From: Meghimatium bilineatum
Taxonomy: Eukaryota > Mollusca > Gastropoda > Stylommatophora > Philomycidae
Assembly: GCA_034231615.1 (NCBI GenBank)
Contig: CM067315.1
Location: 33,773,156-33,837,155 of the forward strand
DNA length: 64,000 bases
Reading direction: 5' to 3'
Shown here: positions 10,091 to 19,683 of the stretch, piece after piece
How positions within the stretch are numbered: the stretch's first letter is position 1
Layout: each line of letters begins with the position of its first letter
Notes under the pieces: model-generated
The model's database searches: none
The model's input: only the letters and a program-made list of their open reading frames with translations
What the model was told of the DNA's origin: nothing
Program-made: the position numbers and the translations under genes

Positions 10091-10649
10091 CACTTCGCTA
10101 ACAATTCACCTTTCCTCGTCAGATCTGGAGACCAGTGCAGTCTTCAATGATTGGCTTCTTACTGTCGGTCAGATGTGTTTTAATCTAGGAACTTTATACA
10201 CGCTATATAAGCCTTGCTGCCTAACATACATTGGAGAAACAAATCTGTGACTTGTCCAGCGCTTTCGCCAACATCTTGGATATCCGTTGGAGCAAGACAT
10301 CTCGCTCGCTTGCGATGATTTACATGCGAGAAGATAGCGATGGTGTTTGTATGTTCTAGATAAGAGTTGGACAAAATGTCGCCCTTCAGATTGATCTAAA
10401 GGTACTATACGGACAGGTCCTCAGAGTATAGGAAACATGACATTCTAGCTCAACTGACTAAAATAAAAATCTTCCTGACCCAGACTGCACAAAACAAAAA
10501 TTCTGATTGGTCCGCTTACCAACGTTTTAGATTGGTCTTCTCACCTACGTTTTAGACCATAAACAACGACTTAAATATTGTTGTGCTAGACCGTGGCAAA
10601 AAGCCAGATACGAACTACAAACAAAATCATACGAGCCATTTTTATGATG

Positions 10650-10740
10650 TTTTATATTTTTGTCGAGCATTTCGTTTGTCGGCTTTGGCAGGCAACACAA
10701 TGTATATAAATAGTGACCAACGAAAAACATGGAAATACAA
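10650..10740. mobile_element. Short fold-back element copy
   Basis: The right end TATAAATAGTGACCAACGAA is shared with 17941-18027 and 61319-61385. The left end GCATTTCGTTTGTCGG is a degraded inverted counterpart. Confidence 0.5.
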
Positions 10741-10822
10741 AATCATCAAACATGAAGACTTGTTTTAATTTTGCTAGAAGCCCTTTATTGGAGACGGTAA
10801 CGGCTAGACGCTTGGGACATCT

Positions 10823-11254
10823 TTATTGCTTATCTCTTACACGGTGGTGCCCCCTAGCGTGTCGCCTCTTGATGGAGTTTCGCTTGTACACATTCAAAAC
10901 GTCACTATAATGTTTACATCCCTTTCTCATATCGTAGACTTCGACACTGGTAACATTTGATATGTCATTGCATTCAAGTTTTGTTAATATATTTGATATG
11001 TCATTGCATTCCAGTGTGGTTAATATATTTGATATGTCATTGCATTCCAGTGTGGTTAATATATTTGATATGTCATTGCATTCAAGTTTTGTTAATATAT
11101 TTGATATGTCATTGCATTCAAGTTTTGTTAATATATTTGCCAAATCATCATGGGTTAAAATAAAACCTGTAGGGATGCGGCGTGGTCGAAGTTGGAAAAC
11201 GTGTTGACTCGAGATGCGAGACGAGTAGGTGCCATCTAATCCGATCTGGTTCAA
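10823..11254 (-). other. Open frame containing 12-residue repeats
   Basis: The minus strand is open for about 143 codons: a non-repetitive first part (RPRRIPTGFILTHDDLA), five 12-residue units (NILTKLECNDIS), then VTSVEVYDMRKGCKHYSDVL. The first codon is TTG, not ATG. The openness is partly explained by the 36-bp array. I do not claim a gene. Confidence 0.2.
10957..11145. repeat. 36-bp minisatellite, 5 copies
   Basis: The unit contains TTTGATATGTCATTGCATTC then AAGTTTTGTTAATATA. Two variants (AAGTTTTG and CAGTGTGG) alternate in blocks. The unit is a multiple of 3, so all frames persist. Confidence 0.95.
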
Positions 11255-11574
11255 ATACTGTTTACTGCGTTACAGTTTTTATTATATACAGATAAGAGGA
11301 GGTGTATTGTAGTACTCAATATACAAATACGGGGAGGTGTACTGTAGTATTCAATAGATACCACCCGCCTCCGCTAGAAGTTGTCTATCCCTACCCCCAG
11401 CCAGTTGTCTCCTTGAAGTCAATATTTTCTTTAACCCAGTGCGCCAGAAGTCGTGGCATAAGTCACTGCAATAAGGGCTCAAAAGTTGTAGATGATTGAC
11501 TTTACTCTACTCCGGTTTCCCCCATATTAACTCATCTCAACAAAGATGCACGCGTATTTTCAAGAATACTACAC

Positions 11575-11735
11575 GAAACATGTAACGTGAAACATGTAAC
11601 TTGAGACATGTAATTTGAAACATGTAACTTGAAACATGTAACTTGAAACATATAATTTGAAACATGTAACTAGAAACATGTAGCTTGAAACATGAGACAT
11701 GTAACTTGAAACATGTAACTTGAAACATGTAACTT
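11575..11735. repeat. 14-bp minisatellite
   Basis: About eleven copies of GAAACATGTAACTT with single-base changes and length jitter. Confidence 0.93.
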
Positions 11736-12035
11736 TTAACATTAAGAAATAACCGCAAATGATCTACAAAAGAATGCACATGTAAATAAAATGTTACGAA
11801 CCACATTCGAATCCGCGACCACTTGTGCACAAGGTAAATGGCTCAACCCACAGATATCTAGATACAAGGGGTATTTCCCTCAAGAGTTCTTGCGTTGACC
11901 CAATTCTCACTTTTACAAGCTAGAAAATAAGTACTTCTTCAGAATATATTTCATGTTGATTTCACGTCGAGTCAAAAATCTTGATATATCCGACTTTTCC
12001 GTGCTTTTCTTTTGCTGGTGGCACAAAGTGTACGC

Positions 12036-12266
12036 AAAGTGACCAACAATTCGTCGCATGAGTCTAGAAAAATGAGATCAGCGCGCAGGAATATTCTGGA
12101 GAAGAACTTGGCAAATATTGTATATTTAATCCCGGATGTTTATGGTAACAATCTTTCAGTGAAGGTTTACAAGCCCGTTTCACATCCTTTTGCATGTCTA
12201 GATGTCCATGCTTCACCACAGTGCCAGGAAACATCTTTTGTGAATCTTCGTAATATAAGTTTGTAA
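12036..12266 (+). CDS. Unrecognised open frame, possible terminal exon
   Basis: The frame runs through KMRSARRNILEKNLANIVYL and HPFACLDVHASPQCQETSF to TAA at 12264-12266, with AATAAA at 12279-12284 only 13 bases later. A pyrimidine-rich stretch (12000-12016) precedes several AGs that could be acceptors. There is no family match I can name, no ATG is needed if it is an exon, and chance is a real alternative. Confidence 0.2.
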   Translation, partial: KVTNNSSHESRKMRSARRNILEKNLANIVYLIPDVYGNNLSVKVYKPVSHPFACLDVHASPQCQETSFVNLRNISL

Positions 12267-12394
12267 AATGTACTTATCAATAAACGTCCTAGAGGTTTGG
12301 CTCCTTAACAACATCTTAACAAGAAAGCTATGGTTTTATTTGGGGTGTCATATAAAGAGACAACATCATGGAAAGATTTAATAGCTTAAGGCAG

Positions 12395-12575
12395 AGTTAA
12401 CGGCGACAGGAGAAGATGGCGCACAAGACGATGACGGCGCATTGATATTTCAGATTGCTTAAACATTTCTCTAGCTGCGACAGGTCAACTCGCCCAGAAT
12501 CGCGGAGTGTTCAAAGAATCCATTAGAAAGACCACATTCTGGAAAGAAAATGGCACATGATGATCAAAATATACT
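12395..12575 (+). mobile_element. RTE-like LINE 3' end
   Basis: It matches the tail of the 59460-60265 family: CAGGTCAACTCGCCCAGAAT, AAGAATCCATTAGAAAGACC and TTCTGGAAAGAAAATGGCAC, ending GATGATC. Frames are broken. Confidence 0.8.
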
Positions 12576-13468
12576 TGGCGCTATATTATATATTTAAAAA
12601 ATAAATGTATATTAAATTCATAATAAAACTGATGGTTCAATGTGTCCTTCACGCGACATATTTAATAACTACTGTATACGCTTAGATTTAAATCGGAACA
12701 CACGAAAAAGAAACAAAAACGAGAGGTGGCCTCTGGCTGCCTACAGTTTTCCTATTTTCTAATATTATAAACGTGGACTTCCGTCTACGGTTGAACGGGT
12801 GGTACACGGGAAAGGAAGGAGCCAGGGTGACAAAGTTCAAGCTTTGGACGTGATTAAAGACTGAAGCAATATCTGAGGGAGAGATTTGTAAAATCCGATA
12901 ATGTTCACACAAGAAAGTTGAACGAGTTTGACCCAGTCACATACGATAAAGCAATGTTGCCATATTGGCCATCTCTGTTAAATTTGATATATTTTGCCAT
13001 TTTCTAGACATATTGATGAAAAATGTCCATGTGACATAATTTTCGATCTCACTGCCACTCGGTAAGCCTCTCTGTTCTATGTGACATGTCATTTTCTATT
13101 GTTTATTGTCCATGTTCCTGAAGCATATATAAATATAGTATAGATGTATCATTGTATAATTCTCCTTTTTAACTTGTTTGTAATTTGTTTATATTTTATG
13201 TTAACATTTTCCTCGTGTCATTAAAAGTACTTTTAGCCACTTATATTCTGTTTCATATCTGCCATCATTTGTGATTATGTGTACGAGATATTGATAATGT
13301 TTTATTTGTTGTAGTTTTTCTCATTGTATTTATTATACTGTTATCATCAAACGTTATGAAATAACAAATCCCCGTAGTATCTCCTTGTATCCAGCAAACC
13401 GTGGTCGTGTATAGGACATGGATCTATAATGAGAAATAACAGAATACTATTGCTGTGATCAGATCAAG

Positions 13469-13602
13469 TACAATGGAATCCCTTTATAACGCATCCGTTT
13501 ATCACATATTTCCCTAATTAAAAACACTTTTCTAAATCCCCAATTGTATTTATTATTTATTGTCTGTACTATACAGTTAATTTCTATTATTAGTAACAAG
13601 TC
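13469..13602. mobile_element. Tigger/pogo-like MITE, truncated
   Basis: After TA at 13469-13470, CAATGGAATCCCTTTATAAC and the interior (AATCCCCAATTGTATTTATT, TTGTCTGTACTATAC) match the reverse complement of the MITE at 4651-4810. The other terminus is lost around 13602. Confidence 0.8.
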
Positions 13603-13721
13603 AACAAATAAGTCACAAATGGCTGTTAAAAATTATAAAGACGATAACAACTTGGAAACTGATTATTTTTAAACCTACATTGTCCCTTTTAATTATCAAC
13701 ATAATTTCCACCACCATTCAT

Positions 13722-13880
13722 GTACTTCTTCTTCTTCAGAGTTCATTTTCAAATTCCCGCTGGATCTCCCTTGTAGCAGGACTATGATCCTACTAGATTT
13801 TCAACAGGATGTAGTCCAGAGAATGGAAATGCGTTGTGTCGCAGTTTTATTTGCGCCAATGGCCTGACACATCCGTTCTC
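13722..13880 (-). mobile_element. SINE family A copy
   Basis: TTCTTCTTCTTC tail, CAAATTCCCGCTGGATCTCC, CTTGTAGCAGGACTATGATC, AGGATGTAGTCCAGAGAATG and CGCCAATGGCCTGACACATC. One of the least diverged copies. Confidence 0.92.
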
Positions 13881-13948
13881 GGCGGTAGACAGACAGTATG
13901 AATTATATTGTAGACGGTCAAGTCTATATCCTCCTCCAGTATACATAC

Positions 13949-14125
13949 ACATTTCTTCTTGATTCGTGCCAAAAAAGGATGTACTGAGCTGAAATGTTCA
14001 AAGATAGCGTCACTCCGCTTTGAAACTTGCAGCACAACGTATTTCAGGCTCCGGCGAAAGTCATATAAACTCTCCTGTTGATTTTCAGAGAGCGAACGCA
14101 GAAGGGCGTCCAGATCCATGGCCAT
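13949..14125 (-). CDS. Candidate host coding exon, unrecognised
   Basis: An ATG at 14123-14125 opens 59 codons to a strong donor (GTATGT, intron from 13948), phase 0. The product begins MAMDLDALLRSLSENQQESL and continues YDFRRSLKYVVLQVS and IFEHFSSVHPFLARIKKK, a predicted amphipathic-helical stretch with no low complexity and no similarity to LINE motifs. TTTTCTATATCTAG immediately precedes the ATG and could be an acceptor instead of a 5' UTR. The frame continues past the donor into the neighbouring SINE. Chance open frames of this length are expected here, so this is a candidate only. Confidence 0.35.
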
Positions 14126-14332
14126 CTAGATATAGAAAACGCCTAATGCACGAACGTCACAGAAAGGGTTGTTTGTTACCACGAATAATCAAGATTTTCC
14201 CGTACAGTTATTTATAAAATCCTTCACTAGAATAGTCACGCGTATCTATCTTATACAGCGTCACTTATCTTGGATTATGTGACTGATATCTTTACATATA
14301 CATTGTGTATTTCGCCAATCAAACACACGAAA

Positions 14333-14435
14333 TATGCTCAGAAACAAATGTAAATGACATGAAACTATGCCCAGAAACTAATTAAATGACATGAAACTAT
14401 GCTCAGAAACAAATGTAAATAACATGAAACTATGC
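14333..14435. repeat. 33-bp tandem repeat, 3 copies
   Basis: Three copies around ATGCTCAGAAACAAATGTAA and ATGACATGAAACT. The middle copy has CCAGAAACTAATTAA. Confidence 0.9.
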
Positions 14436-14439
14436 TTTG

Positions 14440-15040
14440 AGAAGTCTCCTACTCAGAGGGGAGAAATTATAAATTTTTTCTGTTTTTCCCCTACCTTTCG
14501 GCAACATGCATGTTATGAGCTTCAGCTCCTCTCCCAAGCATCTCTTCCTGTCAGATGTCCATAGTAACCACTCTTTGGACCATGGTCACTGGTATAGGTG
14601 GAGCAACCAGTTATGCATTTCCGCCATCCAAGAGGGCTCTCCAAATTATGTAGGGCTATCTTGTTGCCTGATGTTTGGCTCTCTCATGAAATTGTCACCC
14701 CTGCGCAGAGTTGCTTTTCACAGCATCCCATGCACCACATGTTCATAGCTAGGGCACCATGTGCATTGGTAGTTAGAACCATGTTCAGGGTTGGAGCTCA
14801 TCTGATTTCCTCAGCTGATGTGCAATGCAGTGTTTGCTGAATGTTGCGTCACAGAGGGAAACTTATTTATACAGACGTTATGCTGTGGGGCTTCCACAAG
14901 AAGAAATTCTCACTATATTGGCATGCGATTTACTGAGAGGTTAATGTTGTATAGTAGTTGGTCTGATACAGGCCAATAGTGAGACATTTAGACCTTCAAT
15001 ATACGATTTGTAAAAATAATTGCTAAAATAGAGGGCAGGG
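14440..15040. other. Unassigned DNA
   Basis: 14506-14840 is somewhat GC-richer, with overlapping open frames on the plus strand and a thrice-interrupted frame on the minus strand. I see no recognisable domain and no repeat partner in this window. Confidence 0.5.
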
Positions 15041-15044
15041 ACAG

Positions 15045-15400
15045 ATTTACTAGTTTCGTGGTGCTAAATAGCATGTTCTATTTTATGTTGTGTGGTTCAA
15101 ATCCCACCGCCGACCCTTCTCAAAAGGAAAATAGAACATGACGTAACACCGTGAAAGACAGTGGCGTAGCGTGGGTCAATGGCGCCCGGGGCGGAATCAT
15201 AATTTTCCGCCCTTGTGACATTAAAAAAATATGTCAGTGATTGTGAAAGACTGGACGAAACTAAATTTGCCGCCCTCCCGGTGATGCCGCCCGGGGTAGT
15301 CCGCACCTCCGCCCCCCTCCTAGCTACGCCACTGGTGAAAGAAGAATGAACAAGAATGGGATGGAATCTTCTTCCTTCTTTTAAAGTTTCTTGAATTCCT
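15045..15400 (+). mobile_element. tRNA-headed SINE carrying a MITE
   Basis: The head TTTCGTGGTGCTAAATAGC is followed by the B box TGTGGTTCAAATCCCACC. The body is interrupted by the hAT-type MITE at 15159-15334 and resumes with GAAGAATGAACAAGAATGGG. Confidence 0.55.
15151..15342. mobile_element. hAT-like MITE with 8-bp duplication
   Basis: The 176-bp element at 15159-15334 starts CAGTGGCGTAGCG and ends GCTACGCCACTG (inverted). It is flanked by perfect 8-bp direct repeats GTGAAAGA (15151-15158 and 15335-15342). The CAGTGGCGTAGC terminus and 8-bp target duplication are characteristic of hAT-type non-autonomous elements. Confidence 0.95.
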
Positions 15401-15404
15401 TTGT

Positions 15405-15815
15405 AGATATATGTAACGCAGTGGTTAAACTGTTCATCTTGTGATCAGGAGGTCACAGGTTCGAATCTTGTTTACAAAATTGAATTTTTGGGTGTCCCTG
15501 GGAATTATCGCTTGAAGTTATGACGTTACGTGCTATGATTGGTACTCTCGATCAGCGGCGTATCGCGTCGTTGAGAGGGACAAAGTACATAAGGGGGACA
15601 CACGAGTACTATGAACTCAATCCTCTATACAGTGGCGTAGCGTGGGTCAATGACGCCCGGGGCGGAATATTAATTTTCCGCCCTTGTGACATTAAAAAAA
15701 TGTCAGTGATTGTGAAAGAATAAACGAAAATAAATTTGCCGCCCTCCCGATGATGCCGCCCGGGGCGGTCCGTACCTCCGCCCCACCTCGCTACACCACT
15801 GCCTCTATAAAAGTT
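15405..15815 (+). mobile_element. tRNA-headed SINE family T, split by a MITE
   Basis: The A-box region GCAGTGGTTAAACTGTTC and B box CACAGGTTCGAATCTTG head a body that includes GGTACTCTCGATCAGCGGCG and GAGGGACAAAGTACATAAGG. The family recurs at 17465-17610 (-), 32090-32300 (+) and 63265-63540 (+). The MITE at 15630-15801 is inserted near its 3' end. Confidence 0.82.
15622..15809. mobile_element. hAT-like MITE, second copy, 8-bp duplication
   Basis: The 172-bp element at 15630-15801 has the same termini as 15159-15334 and near-identical interior (GCCGCCCTCCCGATGATGCC). Perfect 8-bp repeats CCTCTATA lie at 15622-15629 and 15802-15809. Confidence 0.95.
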
Positions 15816-16085
15816 GTTCTCAAGTTCATTCCCCAAGGAAAAAAAATCAGAAGCGACGTGGAAAGTTATTTTTCGAACCCCTTCCTTTTTCCATTTTAAC
15901 ATAAATGTATCTACGGCCCCACCTGTAAATACGACAAAATTAATTCAAACAATTTCAATTAAAAAAACAACAACACGGAAAACAATTGTAAAGAATAATA
16001 GTTTTTGACGATAGATTAAGAATTGCGCTTATTAAATAATAAAAAAATTGATTGTAGACTTGTTACATTCTGCAACATATTACAG

Positions 16086-16349
16086 ATCTTTTTGGTGGTC
16101 AGAACAATCTTGAAATTGTCTTTTTCCACTTCAAAACTGCACGAGTCGGGGTGTATATGTGGACTGCAGCCGTTATTGGAAGACAACAACGATGTGAAGA
16201 CGCTCTTGTGAAAATCTCATTTTCAAACCGCGTCACATGTTCAAACGAACTCCAAATCGACTTTCTTCAAATATGCCGTCTGATGGCCTCGGGAAATTTG
16301 TATACGGGTCGCGGTATGGATCACTTTCACGGATCCTGCCGATGTGAAT
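16086..16349 (+). CDS. Candidate host exon, unrecognised 88-residue module
   Basis: A 264-bp open segment lies between acceptor ATATTACAG (16077-16085) and a consensus donor GTGAGT (16350-16355). It is symmetric, phase 1 at both ends. It reads LFGGQNNLEIVFFHFKTARV, GVYMWTAAVIGRQQRCEDAL, VKISFSNRVTCSNELQIDFL, then QICRLMASGNLYTGRGMDHF and SCRCE. Residue composition is balanced, with five Cys. The pattern of a hydrophobic VFF..YMWTA.VIG strand followed by ID.....ASGN faintly recalls TRAF-like/SIAH-type folds, but I cannot assign it. No partner exon is visible nearby. Confidence 0.42.
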
Positions 16350-16374
16350 GTGAGTAATACTAGACATTTGACTC

Positions 16375-16800
16375 ACCAGAAACCCACTCCTAAACTGGGG
16401 AACCGAGGCCTCACACCCAGGCCTGAGGGCTGGAAGCCGTGTGCCGAAGCTGACTCGTAGAAAAGTCTTTGGCGTTGCATATTAATTAGCGGTGTAGAGA
16501 TAGAGGACGTGTTAGTCGATGAACGATCCATCTGCCGAAGCGGCAAGACAAGCTGGGAGCTAGCTGACCCTGAGTCTCTCATTAGGGACCTTACCTAATC
16601 GGGTGAACGACCACACCCCTGACGGTCGAGTGGGGGCAAGCAGGAAATAAAGAGAAAAAGAACTTGAAGAAACTACGGGATAGAAATTTGAAACGGTGCT
16701 TTCCATTTGAACTACCACTGCCAAATCTCCATACGACACGAGCGAGCTGTTCTATATTGAAGGTCTCGTGGTTTTATTAAATGGTTGAAGATAGCCAGAG
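16375..16800. other. GC-richer unassigned segment
   Basis: 16375-16640 is GC-rich with short inverted matches (CCAGGCCTGAGGGCTGG). From about 16625 a plus-strand frame reads WGQAGNKEKKNLKKLRDRNL and ends TAA near 16781. It could be an old element end. No family assigned. Confidence 0.35.
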
Positions 16801-17225
16801 GCGTTTCAGACGCCGAGTTCATTTTATTTCATTTCAATCTTATTTCAGTTTGTTCCATCCAATCTGATTTCAATTTGCTTTATCCAATCTTGTCGCCAGA
16901 GATTTGTGGATGTCTGTAGTCGCTTATTCGCACGTGGGTCCATACAAGTTTTCTGTCCACATGATCATGACCAGATTGAGCAACCCATGCTGCATCTGTC
17001 TTTCTAAATTGGCTTTGTTTTACGTGCTCATTACATTTGCTGTTTTTTTGTTATGTTGTCATAGAATGGTACCAGTACCATAGATACGGGAAGTAGGGTT
17101 GGTTGAGGGTTCAAACCCTTTAAACAGGGGTTAATAGACGAAATGAAATGATTTCATTGTCCTTGGGTAACACCCACATGTGCCCAGTCCGTTTACAAGG
17201 AGTAGCACGCCGCTTGTCGAGAGTA
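16800..17225. other. Unassigned DNA
   Basis: No gene or repeat partner recognised. A few TTATTTCA/ATTTCAAT repeats occur near 16830-16890. Confidence 0.4.
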
Positions 17226-17470
17226 TAGCACGCTAACTCTATAAACTTATAGCACGTTAATTCTATAAACTTATAGCACGCTAACTCTATAAACTTATAG
17301 CACGCTAACTCTATAAACTTATAGCACGTTAACTCTATAAACTTATAGCACGCTAACTCTATAAACTTATAGCACGCTAACTCTATAAACTTATAACTTG
17401 AACTCTATAACCTAATCTCTAATACTGTAACAAATCTTAACTCTAGAAATTTATAGCACGTTAACTCCAT
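17226..17470. repeat. 24-bp minisatellite
   Basis: About eight near-perfect copies of TAGCACGCTAACTCTATAAA plus CTTA, with GTTAATTC variants. The last copies (17395-17470) are degraded. Confidence 0.95.
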
Positions 17471-17610
17471 CGTTGTAAGCAATAGCTGCCGGGAATTTCT
17501 GCAAACATTGTATCTTGTAAATAAGACATCGCGAGATGAAACTCGAACCCGCCATCCCCCCCCCCCAGCACAAAGCGAACGGTCTAACCACTTAGCCACA
17601 GTAGTTCAAA
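17465..17610 (-). mobile_element. tRNA-headed SINE family T
   Basis: The minus strand has TGTGGCTAAGTGGTTAGACC (A box), CGTTCGCTTTGTGC, a G12 run and GGCGGGTTCGAGTTTC (B box), then TCTCGCGATGTCTTATTTAC. It matches the heads at 32.1 and 63.27 kb. Confidence 0.82.
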
Positions 17611-17754
17611 CCAAATTCAAACCCCTACTGTTTTGTGAGTAAGCCAAATACCAAATAGTACATAAGAAAAATACGTTCAAAGTCACTCTCCCACGTTCTC
17701 CCTTTTTAAGGTAATATAGCTACATTGTCACAGGTTTACCAACAAATATTCTTT

Positions 17755-17890
17755 TTACTCAGCCCTTATTCTCAAACTCCCATTAGATCTCTCTTGTTCA
17801 GCACTTATTCTCAAACTCCCATTAGATATCTCTTTGTTCAGCACTTATTCTCTCAAACTCCCACTAGGGTTGATCTCTCTTGTCGCAAAA
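17755..17890 (-). repeat. Triplicated SINE A tail segment
   Basis: A roughly 41-bp piece of the SINE A 3' region (TTATTCTCAAACTCCCATTA then GATCTCTCTTGTTCAGCAC) occurs three times in tandem. A minisatellite appears to be starting from SINE sequence. Confidence 0.8.
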
Positions 17891-17940
17891 CAAATCAGAA
17901 CCAGCCCTCTTACGTGATGTTTTTTATTACTGCTCTGATT

Positions 17941-18027
17941 TCGTTGGTCACTATTTATATACTTGGAACCGCATGCCAAAAAATAGTCAAGGTGACTCCA
18001 AGTATATCAATACTGACCAACCGAAAA
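17941..18027. mobile_element. Fold-back element (imperfect palindrome)
   Basis: The left arm TTCGTTGGTCACTATTTATA plus TACTTGGA pairs with the right arm TCCAAGTATATCAATACTGA plus CCAACCGAA. The stem is about 28 bp with a loop of about 30 bases. Related termini lie at 10650-10740 and 61319-61385, and one at 48335-48360. Confidence 0.75.
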
Positions 18028-18108
18028 CCCAACAATAATAAATGACGTAACGAATGGGGTTCTAACTAATTATGTTGGAAGTTCTATATCACCGACGGTC
18101 TCGGTTTG

Positions 18109-18272
18109 TTAGCTGTTGTTGTGTTCCATATAAGGTCTCCATTTATCTGGAGTTGAAAATAGAGACATTTCGCTGAAGTCATCCAGCGATGAATATTCAA
18201 AAAAGCTGGAGGTTGACAGTTTCATAGGAATGAGTACACAGCATGTACCGTAGAGTGTGTTGTCGTTGTATT
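18109..18272 (-). CDS. Candidate terminal exon, unrecognised
   Basis: After a possible acceptor (CATCTGAACAG) the minus strand reads YNDNTLYGTCCVLIPMKLST, then SSFFEYSSLDDFSEMSLFST and PDKWRPYMEHNNS to TAA (18109-18111). The composition looks like real protein, acidic and Ser-rich, with no LINE similarity. The acceptor lacks a strong pyrimidine tract. It could share a gene with the minus-strand candidate at 31179-31380, but nothing connects them. Confidence 0.3.
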
Positions 18273-18334
18273 CTGTTCAGATGATTGTTAAGCTAAACAT
18301 GTTGTGTTCGAAGTTCAAAGATGATACTATGGTC

Positions 18335-18740
18335 TTTTCGTCAACAATTTATTGCCAATTTTGGACACCATACCCCCTTGTCAATAGCTGTCAAGAGTTC
18401 AGTGTTTAATTATATTGAAAAAATACCCCCCCCTCCCGGGTGTAAAAACGGGGCGAATAAAACGACATGAATTGTTTCTGATTTTTAAATAAATGTGCCA
18501 AATTCTAACAACTATGAGTATGAAAAATAGTAGACCCCTATTTTTGACGTTCACTTTTATCAACCTCCCCTCCCCATTGACAACACCTGGTAGCCATTTT
18601 CAGATCTCCCCCTTAATTTTTGACGTAATTTACGGACATCCCATAATTTTATAAAATAATAATAAACTCTCGTTTACTTAAATAAAAGTATCCCTTCTCC
18701 CCTTTCCAACCAGATAAAAGCGTACCAGAAAAAAACCAAG
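18335..18740. other. Unassigned DNA with C-runs
   Basis: Contains CCCCCCCC near 18428 and several pyrimidine-rich blocks similar in reverse to the G-run segments at 25.6, 26.4 and 34.4 kb. No gene seen. Confidence 0.4.
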
Positions 18741-18964
<224 letters not shown>

Positions 18965-18965
18965 C

Positions 18966-19195
18966 AATAAGTTGTTCCAACAAGTTGTTTCTCAGTGTTC
19001 AACAAGTTGTTTCTCAGTGTTCAACAAGTTGTTTCTCAGTGTTCAACAAGTTGTTTCTCAGTGTTCCAACAAGTTGTTTCTCAGTGTTCAACAAGTTGTT
19101 TCTCAGTGTTCCAACAAGTTGTTGCTCAGTGTTCCAACAAGTTGTTGCTCAGTGTTCCAACAAGTTGTTTCTCAGTGTTCCAACAAGTTATTGGT
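18966..19195. repeat. 22/23-bp minisatellite
   Basis: Ten copies of CAACAAGTTGTTTCTCAGTG plus TT or TTC. An optional C makes units 22 or 23 bp, so all three plus-strand frames stay open. Each unit holds the palindrome AACAAGTTGTT. Confidence 0.96.
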
Positions 19196-19424
19196 TGTGG
19201 GTTCTTCTGGTCTTTCCAGTGCAGTTGGGAAGCACTTTTTCTCCTGTCCTCTAGTCAATCAATTTCTATCATTTTCTGAACTTGTACATTGAATTTATTA
19301 GCACACATTTTCATCATTGTGTAGTCCTGTGGTATTGTTGGCATATTATTGTTGGTGGATAGCAACATCATTGACACTTGGAGCACAAGGTACCATCGCT
19401 GGAGCTACGGAGTTTGTTTCCCGC

Positions 19425-19645
19425 AGGAAAAACCATCATCATCATCATCATGTGCCATCTCCGCAACTAAGGTTGGCTGCAGCGCACAGCCAACATCGTC
19501 TGTGTCTTATTTTGGTGGTGCAATCTGTAACCAGTCCATCTTGTGATGTTACTCTACCACTTGTATCTCTGCCTGCCTCTTGCTTGCCTCCCCTCGACTC
19601 TATCCTCAACTAAGCTCTTCAACAAGATGTCATGTCTTTTAATAC
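19425..19645 (-). mobile_element. RTE-like LINE 3' end, (ATG)n tail
   Basis: The minus strand reads KRHDILLKSLVEDRVEGRQA, RGRQRYKW, SNITRWTGYRL, and ends in (ATG)6 at 19433-19450. It is the same family as 28980-29222 (+). Confidence 0.85.
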
Positions 19646-19683
19646 GTTCAGAATATTTTATTTGCTTGATATTTATTTCCTTT

